The position numbers were made by a program, and so were the translations under genes. A DNA stretch of 32,693 nucleotides from positions 1 through 32,693 of the forward strand of contig CAZOLJ010000052.1 of NCBI GenBank assembly GCA_964580575.1. The letters run 5' to 3'. The DNA is from CAVPDE01 sp964580575 (lineage in GTDB: Bacteria; Desulfobacterota; DSM-4660; Desulfatiglandales; HGW-15). The number at the start of each line of letters is the position of its first letter. The stretch's first letter is position 1. Of the stretch, positions 14,713 through 23,324 are shown piece by piece. Below the pieces are notes generated by a model. That model was not told where the DNA came from. It ran no database searches and saw nothing but the letters and a program-made list of their open reading frames with translations.

Positions 14713-16857
14713 TCATGCCCTCTCCACAAGAAGAACGTTCTTGATTTTCTTGATCGCCCCCAGAATTTCCTGCAGTTGGTTATAGTTTTCAACTTCAATC
14801 GTGAAGTGTGAGATCCCTTTCCTGTCGTCCGTGGTCTGGATGTCGGCCTGCAGGATGTTGGCGTCCTTCTGCGTCAAAGCGGTGCTGATGTCGGCCAGGA
14901 TCCCTTTCTGGTCCGTGGTGACGACTTTTAACCGGGTGACAAACACGTCGTGATCCGTGGGTTCCCAGACCACGTCCACCACCCTCTCTCTTTCCGCATC
15001 CAACAAAGTCCTGCAATCCCTGGTGTGGATGGTCACCCCACGGCCCCTGGTCAGGAACCCCACCACCGGTTCGCCGGGCAGGGGATGGCAGCAGTTGGCC
15101 ATCCGGACCAGCATTTCGTCGAGCCCTTTCACCTTGATGCCGAGGGTGCTCTTCTTGCGCTTGATCCGGGAGACCATCTTGCTGACAAGGCTTTCGTGCT
15201 CTTCTTTCTCCTCAGTGCCGAGCCTAGCCCTGAGGCGGGTGATCACCTGCTTGGGGGACAGCCTCCCGAATCCGAGGTTCGCGTACAGGTCCTCCAGGGA
15301 GTGGAGGGAGAGTTCTTCGGCCACGGCAGTCAGTTCGTCATTTTTCTGCGTGGCGGAGAGCGCGATGTGGGATTGTTCCAGGGTCTTCTCCAGAATCTCC
15401 CGCCCGAGATTGACGCTCTGGTCCCTTTCCTGCCTCATGATCCACTGTCTGATTTTGGTCTTGGCCCTCGGGGTGACGACAAAATCAAGCCAGTCCTTGC
15501 TGGGGTGGTGCCTGCTCGATGTGATGATCTCAATGATATCGCCGTTCTTCAACTGGTAGCGGATGGGCACCATTCTCCCGTTCACCCTGGCGCCGATACA
15601 CTTGTCGCCGATCTCTGAGTGGATGCTGTAGGCAAAATCAACGGGCGTCGCGCCCTTTGGAAACTCCCGGACCGCCCCTTTAGGCGTAAACACGTAGACC
15701 TCGTTGGGAAAGAGGTCCATGCGCACGCTCTCCATGAACTCTTTGGGGTCGTCCAGGTTCTTCTGCCACTCCAGAAGCTGGCGGAGCCACGAAAACTGCT
15801 TTTCGTCTATCTTGCTGGCCGCCGACCCCTCTTTGTATTTCCAGTGGGCCGCAATCCCTTCCTCGGCCACCCGGTCCATTTCCCAGGTCCTGATCTGAAC
15901 CTCCATCCTTTGTCCGAAGGGGCCGATGACCGTGCTGTGAAGAGACTGGTACATGTTGGCCTTTGGGAGGGAGATGTAATCCTTGAAGCGGCCGAGCACG
16001 GGTTTCCACGCGGCATGGATAATCCCCAGAACCTCGTAGCACTCCTTGAGCGAATTGACGATGACCCGGAACGCCACGATATCGTAAACCTGGCTCGGAC
16101 TGAGGTTCTGCGCCTTCATTTTCTTGTAAATGCCGTAAAGGTGCTTTTGCCTTCCTTTAATGGTGGCCTGGATGCCGGCTTCCTTCAGTTTCTGGGAAAG
16201 GATCTCGATCACCTCCCGGATGAATTTCTCCCGCGTGTCCCGTCTTTCCGCCAGTTCGGACTTGATTTTTTCGTAGATCTCCGGCTCCAAGTAGTAAAGG
16301 CAGAGGTCCTCCAGTTCCGACTTCAACCAGTAGATGCCCATCCTGCCTGCGATGGGGGCGTAGATGTCGAGGGTTTCTCTGGCGATGGTCTCTTGTTTCT
16401 TCGCGGGTTGAAAGCCGAGAGTCCTCATGTTGTGAAACCGGTCGCCGAGTTTCACGATGATCACCCGGATGTCATTGGACATGGCGAGGATCATCTTGCG
16501 CATGTTCTCGGCTTTCTGCTCTTCGGTGCTGCTGAACTGCATCTTGCTGATCTTGGTGACCCCATCCACGATGTTGGCGGTTTCGTTGCCGAAGAGACGC
16601 TCGATCTCGCTCAATTCCGCGGCCGTGTCCTCGATGGTGTCGTGAAGAAGTCCGGCCACCACGCTGATCACGTCCATTTTCATCTGGGTGAGGAAGTAAG
16701 CCACTTCCAGGGGATGCGAAAGATAAGGCTCCCCGGACAGACGCACCTGGCCCTGATGGACCTTTGCGGAGTAGACGTATGCCTTTTCGATGAGGCTCAC
16801 GTCCGCCTTCGGTTGGTAGCTGAGGACCCGGGAGGTGACGTCATTTAAGCGAATCAT
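14713..16857 (-). CDS. rel: Bifunctional (p)ppGpp synthetase/hydrolase, Rel/SpoT type
   Basis: 714 residues from the ATG at 16857 (MIRLNDV), which overlaps the 3' end of proS by 17 bases. Makes and hydrolyses the stringent-response alarmone. The hydrolase domain is intact (His48 in SHPLEVA, His72-Asp73 in LLHDTIEDT, then the KLGDRFHNMRT helix). The synthetase domain has KGRQKHLYGIYKKM, VQIRTWEMDRVAEEG and AAHWKYKEG. The TGS domain begins at VYVFTPKGAVREFP (about 390), and a C-terminal ACT domain ends the protein. Both catalytic sites keep their key residues, so it is predicted bifunctional. The conserved ispG-proS-rel order suggests one operon. Confidence 0.94.
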   Translation of the reverse strand: MIRLNDVTSRVLSYQPKADVSLIEKAYVYSAKVHQGQVRLSGEPYLSHPLEVAYFLTQMKMDVISVVAGLLHDTIEDTAAELSEIERLFGNETANIVDGVTKISKMQFSSTEEQKAENMRKMILAMSNDIRVIIVKLGDRFHNMRTLGFQPAKKQETIARETLDIYAPIAGRMGIYWLKSELEDLCLYYLEPEIYEKIKSELAERRDTREKFIREVIEILSQKLKEAGIQATIKGRQKHLYGIYKKMKAQNLSPSQVYDIVAFRVIVNSLKECYEVLGIIHAAWKPVLGRFKDYISLPKANMYQSLHSTVIGPFGQRMEVQIRTWEMDRVAEEGIAAHWKYKEGSAASKIDEKQFSWLRQLLEWQKNLDDPKEFMESVRMDLFPNEVYVFTPKGAVREFPKGATPVDFAYSIHSEIGDKCIGARVNGRMVPIRYQLKNGDIIEIITSSRHHPSKDWLDFVVTPRAKTKIRQWIMRQERDQSVNLGREILEKTLEQSHIALSATQKNDELTAVAEELSLHSLEDLYANLGFGRLSPKQVITRLRARLGTEEKEEHESLVSKMVSRIKRKKSTLGIKVKGLDEMLVRMANCCHPLPGEPVVGFLTRGRGVTIHTRDCRTLLDAERERVVDVVWEPTDHDVFVTRLKVVTTDQKGILADISTALTQKDANILQADIQTTDDRKGISHFTIEVENYNQLQEILGAIKKIKNVLLVERA

Positions 16858-18568
16858 AGAGCTCTTTAACCTTAGCCGCGATGATTTTCGGAGCATCGTG
16901 GGTGGGGATCAGAACGCTCTCGGCTTCCGTGCGAAGCTTCATTTCCACGTAACCGTTTTTCAGGTTGCGGGCGCCGACATTGAGGCGCACCGGGATTCCC
17001 AGAAGATCGGCATCTTTGAATTTCACGCCCGGCCTGAGGTCTCTGTCGTCCAGGAGGACATCGAAGCCCTGTTCCAGGAGTTCCCCGTAAATCTTCTCAG
17101 CCGTTGCAGACACCCCTGTCTCATGGAGCTGAAGGGGCAGGACCACCACTTCAAAGGGCGCAATGGGAATGGGAAAAATCATTCCCTCCGCATCATGGTT
17201 CTGTTCAATGGCGGCGGCAATGGTCCTGGCCACGCCGATGCCGTAGGTCCCCATGATGATCACTTTTTCTTCACCCTTCTCATCGAGATAAACGGCATTC
17301 AGGGGCTTGCTGTACTTGGTCCCTAGCTTGAAGATGTGGCCCACCTCGATCCCGCGCTTGAACTCCAGTTCTCCTTGACACCTGGGGCAGGAATCCCCGG
17401 GCATGACCAGGCGAAGATCGGCGAACTGACTCGCCTGAAAATCCCGGCCCAAGTTCACATTCACAAAATGAACATCGCGCTTGTTGCCCCCCGTCACGAA
17501 GTTCGCCATGCTTTTGAGGGCATGGTCTGCAACCCTCTTCACCTTGAGCCCTACAGGTCCGGCAAATCCCATAGGCGCTCCTGTCACTTCAGCCACCAGA
17601 CCGGGGTCAGCCAACTCCACGGAATCGGCACGGAGCAAATTCTTCAGTTTCACTTCGTTCACCTCGTGATCGCCCCGGATCAGTGCGGCGACCACCTCGG
17701 TGTCTGTTTTGAAGAGGAGGGTTTTTACCAGCTCTTGGGGTGAAAGGGAAAGAAAGGAGGTGACCTCTTCCACGGTCCTCATGTTCGGGGTCGCCACTTC
17801 TTCGAGACTCTTCATGGTCCCGGTGGCAGCGGGAGCCTCCGGTCCGTCCCACCTCACTTCAGCCCTTTCCATGTTGGCTGCGTATTCGCATTTCGAGCAG
17901 GTGACGATCTGGTCCTCTCCCGTGTCTGCCAGAACCATATATTCTTGAGAGAAACTCCCGCCGATGCTTCCTGAATCCGCGTCAACGATCTTGAATTTGA
18001 GGCCGCACCGCTGGAAGATGCTGCTGTAAGTCTGCCTCATGATTTCGTAGCTCTTGTCGGCGCCCGCCTCGTCCACGTCAAAGGTGTACCCGTCCTTCAT
18101 GATGAATTCCCGGCAGCGCATGACTCCGAATCTCGGCCGGATTTCATCCCTGAACTTGAACTGGATCTGGTAAAAATTCACCGGGAGCTGTTTGTAGGAA
18201 TGGATCTCTCTTCGCACGAGATCCGTGATGACCTCCTCGTGGGTGGGCGCGAGGCACGCTTCATGGTTGTTGCGATCCCTGAAACGCAGGAGTTCCGCAC
18301 CATAATAGTCCCAGCGGCCGCTTTCTTTCCAGAGTTCTGCCGGGTGCACGGCAGGCATGAGCACCTCGATGCCGCCGGACCGATTCATCTCCTCCCGGAT
18401 GATGGTTTCCACTTTTCTGAGGGACTTGAGCCCGATGGGCAGGAAGGTGTAGACCCCGGAAGTCAGTTTCCTGATCATGCCTGCCCGAAGCATCAACTGG
18501 TGGCTGATCACCTCCGCCTCTGCAGGGATTTCTTTGTAGGTGGGGATGAAGTACGTTGTGTAGCGCAT
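16841..18568 (-). CDS. proS: Prolyl-tRNA synthetase, bacterial type
   Basis: 575 residues from the ATG at 18568 (MRYTTYFIP), which has GGAGG just upstream; an upstream in-frame ATG at 18586 lacks this. Charges tRNA-Pro and edits mischarged alanine. Class II motifs are visible: LTSGVYTFLPIG (motif 1 region), FRDEIRPRFGVMRCREF (motif 2) and GTYGIGVARTIAA (motif 3). The central YbaK-like editing insertion is present (about 225-390). The length is normal for the bacterial type. The stop codon lies inside the start of rel. The 84-base gap to ispG holds a heptad word palindrome. Confidence 0.96.
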   Translation of the reverse strand: MRYTTYFIPTYKEIPAEAEVISHQLMLRAGMIRKLTSGVYTFLPIGLKSLRKVETIIREEMNRSGGIEVLMPAVHPAELWKESGRWDYYGAELLRFRDRNNHEACLAPTHEEVITDLVRREIHSYKQLPVNFYQIQFKFRDEIRPRFGVMRCREFIMKDGYTFDVDEAGADKSYEIMRQTYSSIFQRCGLKFKIVDADSGSIGGSFSQEYMVLADTGEDQIVTCSKCEYAANMERAEVRWDGPEAPAATGTMKSLEEVATPNMRTVEEVTSFLSLSPQELVKTLLFKTDTEVVAALIRGDHEVNEVKLKNLLRADSVELADPGLVAEVTGAPMGFAGPVGLKVKRVADHALKSMANFVTGGNKRDVHFVNVNLGRDFQASQFADLRLVMPGDSCPRCQGELEFKRGIEVGHIFKLGTKYSKPLNAVYLDEKGEEKVIIMGTYGIGVARTIAAAIEQNHDAEGMIFPIPIAPFEVVVLPLQLHETGVSATAEKIYGELLEQGFDVLLDDRDLRPGVKFKDADLLGIPVRLNVGARNLKNGYVEMKLRTEAESVLIPTHDAPKIIAAKVKELYDSLK

Positions 18569-18595
18569 AGTCCTCCAGAACCTCATGTCAGTTAG

Positions 18596-18665
18596 TAAAG
18601 AGTGACGAGTGACAAGTGACGAGTATCGTTTCTTCTTGTTACTCCTTACTTGTCACTCGTCACTT
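18596..18665. repeat. Heptad word palindrome, TGACGAG family, running into ispG
   Basis: Left arm 18596-18623: TAAAGAG, TGACGAG, TGACAAG, TGACGAG. Right arm 18635-18665, read on the opposite strand: TGACGAG, TGACAAG, TAAGGAG, TAACAAG. The first word of the right arm (18656-18662) lies inside the ispG coding sequence, and the ispG TGA (18655-18653) is the first three bases of the second word. Confidence 0.8.
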
Positions 18666-19714
18666 GCTAGTTTTCTCACCTCTTCAATCAACACCCTGGC
18701 CATGTCCTTTTCCGGGACTTTTCGGATGAGCCGCCCCTTTCGGAAAAGCACCCCTTGGTGCCGGCCGCCTGCAATGCCCACATCCGCTTCCCTGGCTTCA
18801 CCGGGGCCGTTGACCACACATCCCATGATGGCCACTTTGGGAGAGGAGGTCATTCCGACGATCGCCGTCTCCACTTCCCGAACCAGGCTGAAAAGATCAA
18901 TCTCACACCGCCCGCAGGTGGGGCAGGAGATGATCTCCGGCCCTCTGTGCCTGAGGTCGAGGGATCGAAGGATTTCGTAGCCCACCTTCACCTCTTCCAC
19001 AGGATCGGCTGAAAGAGAAACCCGCAGGGTGTCGCCGATTCCCTTGGAAAGAAGGATTCCGATACCCAGAGCGTTTTTGACGGTGCCGGAGATGAGCGTC
19101 CCGGCCTCCGTGACGCCTAGATGAAGAGGATAGTCCACTTGCCGGCTGAGCAGCTCATAGGCCTTGACGGTGCTCAGCACATTCGAGGACTTGAGCGAGA
19201 TTTTGATCTGATCGAAACCCAGGTCCTCGAACAACCGGATGTGCTCCAGGGCGCTCTCCACCATGGCTCCCGGAGTGGGATGTCCATGCCTTTTGAGAAT
19301 CTCCTTTTGAAGAGATCCGGCATTGACCCCTATCCGGATAGGGACGTCCCTCTCCTTGGCTTCGCGGATGATTTTTTCAATCGCTTTGCGACCGCCGATG
19401 TTTCCCGGATTGATTCGGAGCCCGTCTGCGCCGGCCTTCAGCGCGGCAAGAGCAAGGCGGTGGTCAAAGTGGATGTCGGCAATCAGCGGGGCAAGAACCC
19501 GCTTCTTGATCTCTTTGAAGGCTGCTGCAGCCTTTTCATCCGGCACGGCCAGTCGTACAATGTCGCATCCCGCAGCCTGAAGCTGAGCGATCTGACGGAC
19601 CGTTGCCCCCACGTCTCGGGTGTCTGTGTTGGTCATGGACTGAACCGCAATCGGGGCTCCACCACCGACAAGCACCTTTCCGACATGGATTTGGCGAGTT
19701 TTCTTTCTTCGCAT
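18653..19714 (-). CDS. ispG: 4-hydroxy-3-methylbut-2-enyl diphosphate synthase
   Basis: 353 residues. 4Fe-4S enzyme of the MEP isoprenoid pathway that converts ME-cPP to HMBPP with reduced ferredoxin or flavodoxin. The TIM-barrel part runs from PIAVQSMTNTDTRD to about residue 260, including ADIHFDHRLA and LRINPGNIG. The cluster domain supplies CPTCGRC and GCVVNGPGEA, matching the three conserved cluster cysteines. An AGGGAG stretch directly abuts the ATG. The last three residues (SDE) are encoded by a heptad word repeat, so the native tail may have been replaced. First gene of an ispG-proS-rel run. Confidence 0.95.
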   Translation of the reverse strand: MRRKKTRQIHVGKVLVGGGAPIAVQSMTNTDTRDVGATVRQIAQLQAAGCDIVRLAVPDEKAAAAFKEIKKRVLAPLIADIHFDHRLALAALKAGADGLRINPGNIGGRKAIEKIIREAKERDVPIRIGVNAGSLQKEILKRHGHPTPGAMVESALEHIRLFEDLGFDQIKISLKSSNVLSTVKAYELLSRQVDYPLHLGVTEAGTLISGTVKNALGIGILLSKGIGDTLRVSLSADPVEEVKVGYEILRSLDLRHRGPEIISCPTCGRCEIDLFSLVREVETAIVGMTSSPKVAIMGCVVNGPGEAREADVGIAGGRHQGVLFRKGRLIRKVPEKDMARVLIEEVRKLASDE

Positions 19715-19813
19715 CTCCCTGAACCGCTAAGGTGATTGAACGCGAGCTGCGGACAAGCTGAACGAGGATATTAGCCGATTTGAGTCCATCCAAAAAGCCA
19801 ATTATAGACCGTA

Positions 19814-19859
19814 TTGAGCCCAGGCTCTAAAGAGACCACACCCCCCGGCCTGGGCTCAA
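19814..19859. other. Perfect 12-base inverted repeat in the ispG/aminotransferase divergent gap
   Basis: TTGAGCCCAGGC (19814-19825) is perfectly repeated in inverted form at 19848-19859 with a 22-base spacer. The left arm also contains a small internal palindrome (GAGCC, GGCTC). There is no T-run on either side, so termination is unlikely. It sits about 100 bases upstream of ispG and 140 bases upstream of the aminotransferase gene. It could be an operator or an RNA hairpin. The rest of this 287-base gap shows nothing I can assign. Confidence 0.55.
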
Positions 19860-20001
19860 CTGCCTCTGAGCACTTTGGGAAGAAACCGTTTTCTATGACT
19901 TTAAACCAAGTTGCGCGAATAGGGAAGAGGTTATTTGAAGGCCTTTACAAAGGGCGGAAAACCGATTAAGGTGGCCTCATCCTATTCGGGGGAGGGAAAA
20001 C

Positions 20002-21186
20002 ATGCCAGTTGCAAAGAGAATCCAGGCTTCCATTGAGAAGTCATCGTGGATCAGGAAGATGTTCGAAGAGGGGATGGTCAGAAAAGCCAAGTTCGGCGCA
20101 GAGAACGTGTTTGATTTCAGCATTGGAAACCCCAACCTGGAGCCGCCGCCAAAGTTCAAAGAGGTGCTGCGGGATCTGGCCGCCGACACCAGAGCTGGTG
20201 TCCACGGCTACATGCCCAATGCAGGTTACGTGGAAACGAGAAAGGCGGTGGCCGACTATCTGAGCAAGCACAACCGCCAGGCTTTCAGCCCGGATGACAT
20301 CGTGATGACCGTGGGGGCTGGAGGGGGGCTCAATGTGGTTTTCAAGACCATTCTGAACCCGGGCGAGGAAGTGATCATTCCGAGTCCCTATTTTGTGGAA
20401 TACAACTCCTACCTGGACAACCATCAGGGGGTGACGAAGCTGGTGAGTACCCGGCCCGACTTTTCTATCGACTTCGACGCCATAGAAAAAGCGATTTCCG
20501 AGAAAACCAGAGCGGTTTTGATCAACTCACCGAACAACCCCACAGGAAAAGTTTACTCCAAGCAGGACCTGGACACCCTGGGGAACCTCCTGGCCGCTTA
20601 CAGCCGAAAACGAGGGGAGCCGATTTATCTGATCTCCGATGAGCCTTATCGCAAGATCGTCTATGATGGGATCTCGGTTCCCAGTGTGTTCGATGCTTAC
20701 CCGGAAACGCTTGTGGTCACGTCTTTTTCAAAGGACCTCTCCCTCCCAGGAGAGCGAATCGGTTATGCTGCAATCCATCCGGCCATTTCAGACAAGAAAT
20801 CGGTGATGGGAGGAATGATCCTGTGTAACCGGGTCCTGGGTTATGTGAATGCGCCGGCTTTCATGCAGAGGGCGATCTCCAAGCTTCTGGAGGTAAGCGT
20901 GGACATTTCCCTATATCAAAAGAAAAGAGACATGCTCTGCAATGGGCTGGCGGATTGCGGGTACGAGTTTTCAAAACCGGGAGGCGCCTTCTATCTGTTT
21001 CCGAAGACCCCCATCCCAGACGATGTCGCTTTTGTGACTGCCTTGCAGGAAGAGAATATCCTGGCAGTCCCTGGGAGCGGGTTCTATGGTCCCGGCCACA
21101 TGCGCATTGCCTACTGTGTGGACGACCGCACCATCGAAAAAGCCATGCCGGGGTTTGAGAGAGTGATCAAGAAGTTCAAACCATAG
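20002..21186 (+). CDS. Class I PLP-dependent aminotransferase
   Basis: 394 residues, fold-type I, probably acting on aspartate or a related amino donor. Visible elements are the FSIGNPNLEPP entry motif, GAGGGLNVVFK (cofactor phosphate site), NSPNNPTGKVYS, ISDEPYRKIVYDG (PLP aspartate), the Schiff-base lysine in SFSKDLSLPGERIGY, and MRIAYC near the C-terminus. GGAGGG lies close upstream of the ATG. The next gene on the strand encodes a NIL-ferredoxin protein linked elsewhere to homocysteine synthesis, so a role in sulfur amino acid or aspartate-family metabolism is possible but not shown. The specific substrate cannot be read from the sequence. Confidence 0.88.
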   Translation: MPVAKRIQASIEKSSWIRKMFEEGMVRKAKFGAENVFDFSIGNPNLEPPPKFKEVLRDLAADTRAGVHGYMPNAGYVETRKAVADYLSKHNRQAFSPDDIVMTVGAGGGLNVVFKTILNPGEEVIIPSPYFVEYNSYLDNHQGVTKLVSTRPDFSIDFDAIEKAISEKTRAVLINSPNNPTGKVYSKQDLDTLGNLLAAYSRKRGEPIYLISDEPYRKIVYDGISVPSVFDAYPETLVVTSFSKDLSLPGERIGYAAIHPAISDKKSVMGGMILCNRVLGYVNAPAFMQRAISKLLEVSVDISLYQKKRDMLCNGLADCGYEFSKPGGAFYLFPKTPIPDDVAFVTALQEENILAVPGSGFYGPGHMRIAYCVDDRTIEKAMPGFERVIKKFKP

Positions 21187-21207
21187 TGCCTAAAGTTGGA
21201 AAACCAG

Positions 21208-21274
21208 TGACGAGTGACGAGTGACGAGTGACAAGAAAGAGCATTACTCGTTACTCGTCACTCGTGACTTGTCA
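21208..21274. repeat. Heptad word palindrome, TGACGAG family (4 + 4 words)
   Basis: The cleanest example in the window. Left arm 21208-21235: TGACGAG three times, then TGACAAG. Right arm 21247-21274, read on the opposite strand: TGACAAG, TCACGAG, TGACGAG, TAACGAG. There are four abutting 7-mers on each side with an 11-base spacer. It starts about 20 bases after the aminotransferase stop codon. Confidence 0.85.
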
Positions 21275-21307
21275 CTAGAAGAACAACGGACAACGGGAGT
21301 TCGTTCT

Positions 21308-21733
21308 ATGTACGCCAAGATGCTTTCCCTGAGATTTCCTCCATCGGCCGTCAATGAGCCGATTGTGGCCAGCCTCATTCGTAAGTTCGACCTGAACTGC
21401 AACATCCTCAAGGCCACGATCTACCCGCGAAAAGAGGGCATGGTCGTGATGGAGCTGAGCGGGCACAGAAAGAATTTCCAAAAGGGTATCCGTTACCTGA
21501 AAAGCATCGGGGTCAAGGTGGAGAGCATCGGCCAGGATATCCGGAGAAACGAGGACAAGTGTTTTCAGTGCGGAGCGTGCACGGCGGTTTGCCCGACAGG
21601 AGCCCTCTTTGTCAAGCGACCCTCCATGGAGGTGATTTTTGCCGGGGACAAGTGCAGCGCTTGTGAAATGTGTGTAGCCGCCTGCCCTGCGAAGGCAATG
21701 GAAGTCCGGTTCGATCGGAGCCTCATTGAATGA
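21308..21733 (+). CDS. NIL-domain ferredoxin
   Basis: 141 residues from the ATG at 21308 (GGGAG nine bases upstream). The open frame reaches back to 21221 only through repeat sequence. Residues about 4-75 form a NIL domain, the small ligand-binding module first seen at the end of MetN. Two complete 4Fe-4S motifs follow: Cys85/88/91/95 and Cys116/119/122/126. In Methanosarcina acetivorans a protein of this architecture works with a COG1900 protein in making homocysteine from aspartate semialdehyde. That role is a reasonable hypothesis here, but the COG1900 partner is not in the window. Other redox roles remain possible. Confidence 0.85.
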   Translation: MYAKMLSLRFPPSAVNEPIVASLIRKFDLNCNILKATIYPRKEGMVVMELSGHRKNFQKGIRYLKSIGVKVESIGQDIRRNEDKCFQCGACTAVCPTGALFVKRPSMEVIFAGDKCSACEMCVAACPAKAMEVRFDRSLIE

Positions 21734-21802
21734 CAAGAGGAGTGTGCCTTTCTCTGGGCTGGTCACTAATCCCCTGGTTTACCCTTGGTGCGTTTAGGAG
21801 GT

Positions 21803-22130
21803 GAAATCCGAAGCACGAAATCCGAAGCACGAAACCATACCCCATGACCAAAATTCAAATGCCCCAAACCANNNNNNNNNNNNNNNNNNNNNNNNNNNNN
21901 NNNNNNNNNNNNNNNNNNNNNNNNNNNNNNNNNNNNNNNNNNNNNNNNNNNNNNNNNNNNNNNNNNNNNNNGAAATCCGAAGCACGAAACCATACCCCAT
22001 GACCAAAATTCAAATGCCCCAAACCAGTATCGATTTCCAGAGGTTTTCTAGGGTTGTGGTTTGGTCATTTGGAAATCGGGGATTCGAGATTGTTTCGGAT
22101 TTCGATATTCGAATTTCGAATTTTGGATTC
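21803..22130. repeat. Heptad word palindrome, GAAATCC family, broken by the assembly gap
   Basis: This occupies most of the 439-base stretch between the NIL-ferredoxin gene and mnmA. Left arm 21803-21837: GAAATCC, GAAGCAC, GAAATCC, GAAGCAC, GAAACCA. Right arm 22097-22124, read on the opposite strand, has GAAATTC, GAATATC and GAAATCC plus flanking variants. Inner segments such as GACCAAAATTCAAATG and TTTGGTCATTTGGAA also pair. The same family is familiar from other environmental genomes. Real copy number is uncertain because of the gap. Confidence 0.7.
21872..21971. other. 100-N scaffold gap with identical 55-base flanks
   Basis: Exactly 100 N. The 55 bases before it (21817-21871) are identical to the 55 bases after it (21972-22026). 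A round-number gap with exact flank identity suggests scaffolding of two contigs that share an unresolved overlap or tandem repeat, not a measured 100-base gap. Confidence 0.95.
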
Positions 22131-22172
22131 TAGATTCTGCCAGACCACCTCGGCCTCGAAGATCTTGAAACC

Positions 22173-23285
22173 ATGAGCGCAGAGCCGTCATCCGTCCTTG
22201 TCGCCCTCAGCGGGGGAGGGGACAGCGCTCTTGCCGCAGCCCTGCTCAAGGAGCAGGGCTGGCAGGTCAAGGGGTTGCATTTTCTCTTGCCTGCGCCTGC
22301 CATCAAGCGAACGGAAAGGCAGAATTCCGTTCGAAGGATCGAAGAGCGCCTGAGAATTCCCGTCTCCTATGTCCACATGGAAGAAGTGTTTACCCGAAAG
22401 GTGATCCAGCCTTTTGTGGACGCTTACCTCAAGGGGCTTACTCCCAATCCCTGCGTCGTTTGCAACCAGGTGATCAAGTTCGATCATCTTCTCCGCCGGG
22501 CGGACGAAGAGGGAATCGCCTTTGTCGCGACCGGCCACTATGCAGTGATCCGAAGACCGGAGAATGCATCGGCTGAACTTTGGAGAGGCGTGGACCAAAG
22601 CAAAGAGCAGTCCTACTTTCTCCATCGTCTGGAACAAGGCCATCTTCTGAGGATGGTGCTTCCTCTCGGCGAAATGACCAAGGAAGAAACCCGCCGGCTC
22701 GCGGCCAAAATGAAGCTGCCCACGGTTTCAGAACCGGAAAGCCAGGAGATTTGTTTTGTTCCCGGGAATGATTACCGTCTGTTCCTTGAAAAGAGCAAAG
22801 GGATGGGGATTGCAAAACGGGGAAAGATCGTGACAAAGGAAGGAGGAAAAGTCGGCGAGCACCTCGGCGCTTACCGGTTTACGATCGGCCAGCGCCACGG
22901 ACTCGGCATTGCTTCGCCGCACCCCTACTATGTGATGGAGATCAGACCGGAGGAAAACGAGGTCGTTGTGGGAAGGAAACAAGATCTTTTCTCCACTAGG
23001 GTTGAAGCGGAATCCTTCAGCTGGCTGGATGGAAAACCCCGGGCAGGCCGAATGAGAGTTCTTGCCCAAATCCGCTACAGACACCTCCCGGGCGCCGGAT
23101 GGCTGGAGGGGATCACCTCCGAAGAAGTGGAATTCGAGTTCGAAGAGCCGCAGTGGGGGATCACGCCGGGGCAGGCGCTCGTCTGCTATGATGGAGAAAG
23201 AGTTCTCGGAGGCGGGTGGATAAAGAAGGCACAAGGCACAAGGCCCGCCACAGGGACGGCGGGTAAATCCACGGTGCACGGTTAA
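22173..23285 (+). CDS. mnmA: tRNA-specific 2-thiouridylase MnmA
   Basis: 370 residues. ATP-dependent enzyme that places sulfur on U34 of tRNAs for Lys, Glu and Gln. The PP-loop SGGGDSALAA (13-22) varies from the usual SGGVDS. The catalytic Cys97 (NPCVVCN) and persulfide Cys194 (QEICFVP) are both present, as are ATGHYA and FTIGQRHGLGI. The protein is complete through the C-terminal barrel (IRYRH through ALVCYDGE). The last roughly 20 residues, after GGGWIK, are low in family character and are encoded by repeat words (GGCACAA, GGTGCAC) and a CCCGCC/GGCGGG stretch, so they are a repeat-derived tail. The ribosome binding site is weak. Followed by mtaB, another tRNA-modifying enzyme. Confidence 0.92.
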   Translation: MSAEPSSVLVALSGGGDSALAAALLKEQGWQVKGLHFLLPAPAIKRTERQNSVRRIEERLRIPVSYVHMEEVFTRKVIQPFVDAYLKGLTPNPCVVCNQVIKFDHLLRRADEEGIAFVATGHYAVIRRPENASAELWRGVDQSKEQSYFLHRLEQGHLLRMVLPLGEMTKEETRRLAAKMKLPTVSEPESQEICFVPGNDYRLFLEKSKGMGIAKRGKIVTKEGGKVGEHLGAYRFTIGQRHGLGIASPHPYYVMEIRPEENEVVVGRKQDLFSTRVEAESFSWLDGKPRAGRMRVLAQIRYRHLPGAGWLEGITSEEVEFEFEEPQWGITPGQALVCYDGERVLGGGWIKKAQGTRPATGTAGKSTVHG

Positions 23286-23286
23286 A
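23228..23286. repeat. Heptad words inside the mnmA 3' end
   Basis: GGCACAA occurs twice at 23228-23241, then comes a CCCGCC...GGCGGG palindrome, then GGTGCAC and GGTTAAA at 23273-23286. The mnmA TAA stop lies inside the last word. No clear second arm is visible. Confidence 0.6.
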
Positions 23287-23324
23287 CCCTTCCGTCCCCA
23301 TTGCCGGCGGTTTCTTGATATGTC

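Noticed and set aside
15619..16848. A 409-codon plus-strand open frame opposite rel
   Set aside because: Shadow of the rel gene; high GC leaves long antisense frames open throughout this window (likewise 1497-2720 minus, 7663-8829 plus, 12906-13967 plus and 23639-24574 minus).
19814..19859. Intrinsic terminator
   Set aside because: No T-run follows the hairpin on either strand and both neighbouring genes point away from it.
21208..21274. CRISPR array
   Set aside because: Units are 7-8 bases with no spacers, arms are inverted relative to each other, and no cas gene is present.
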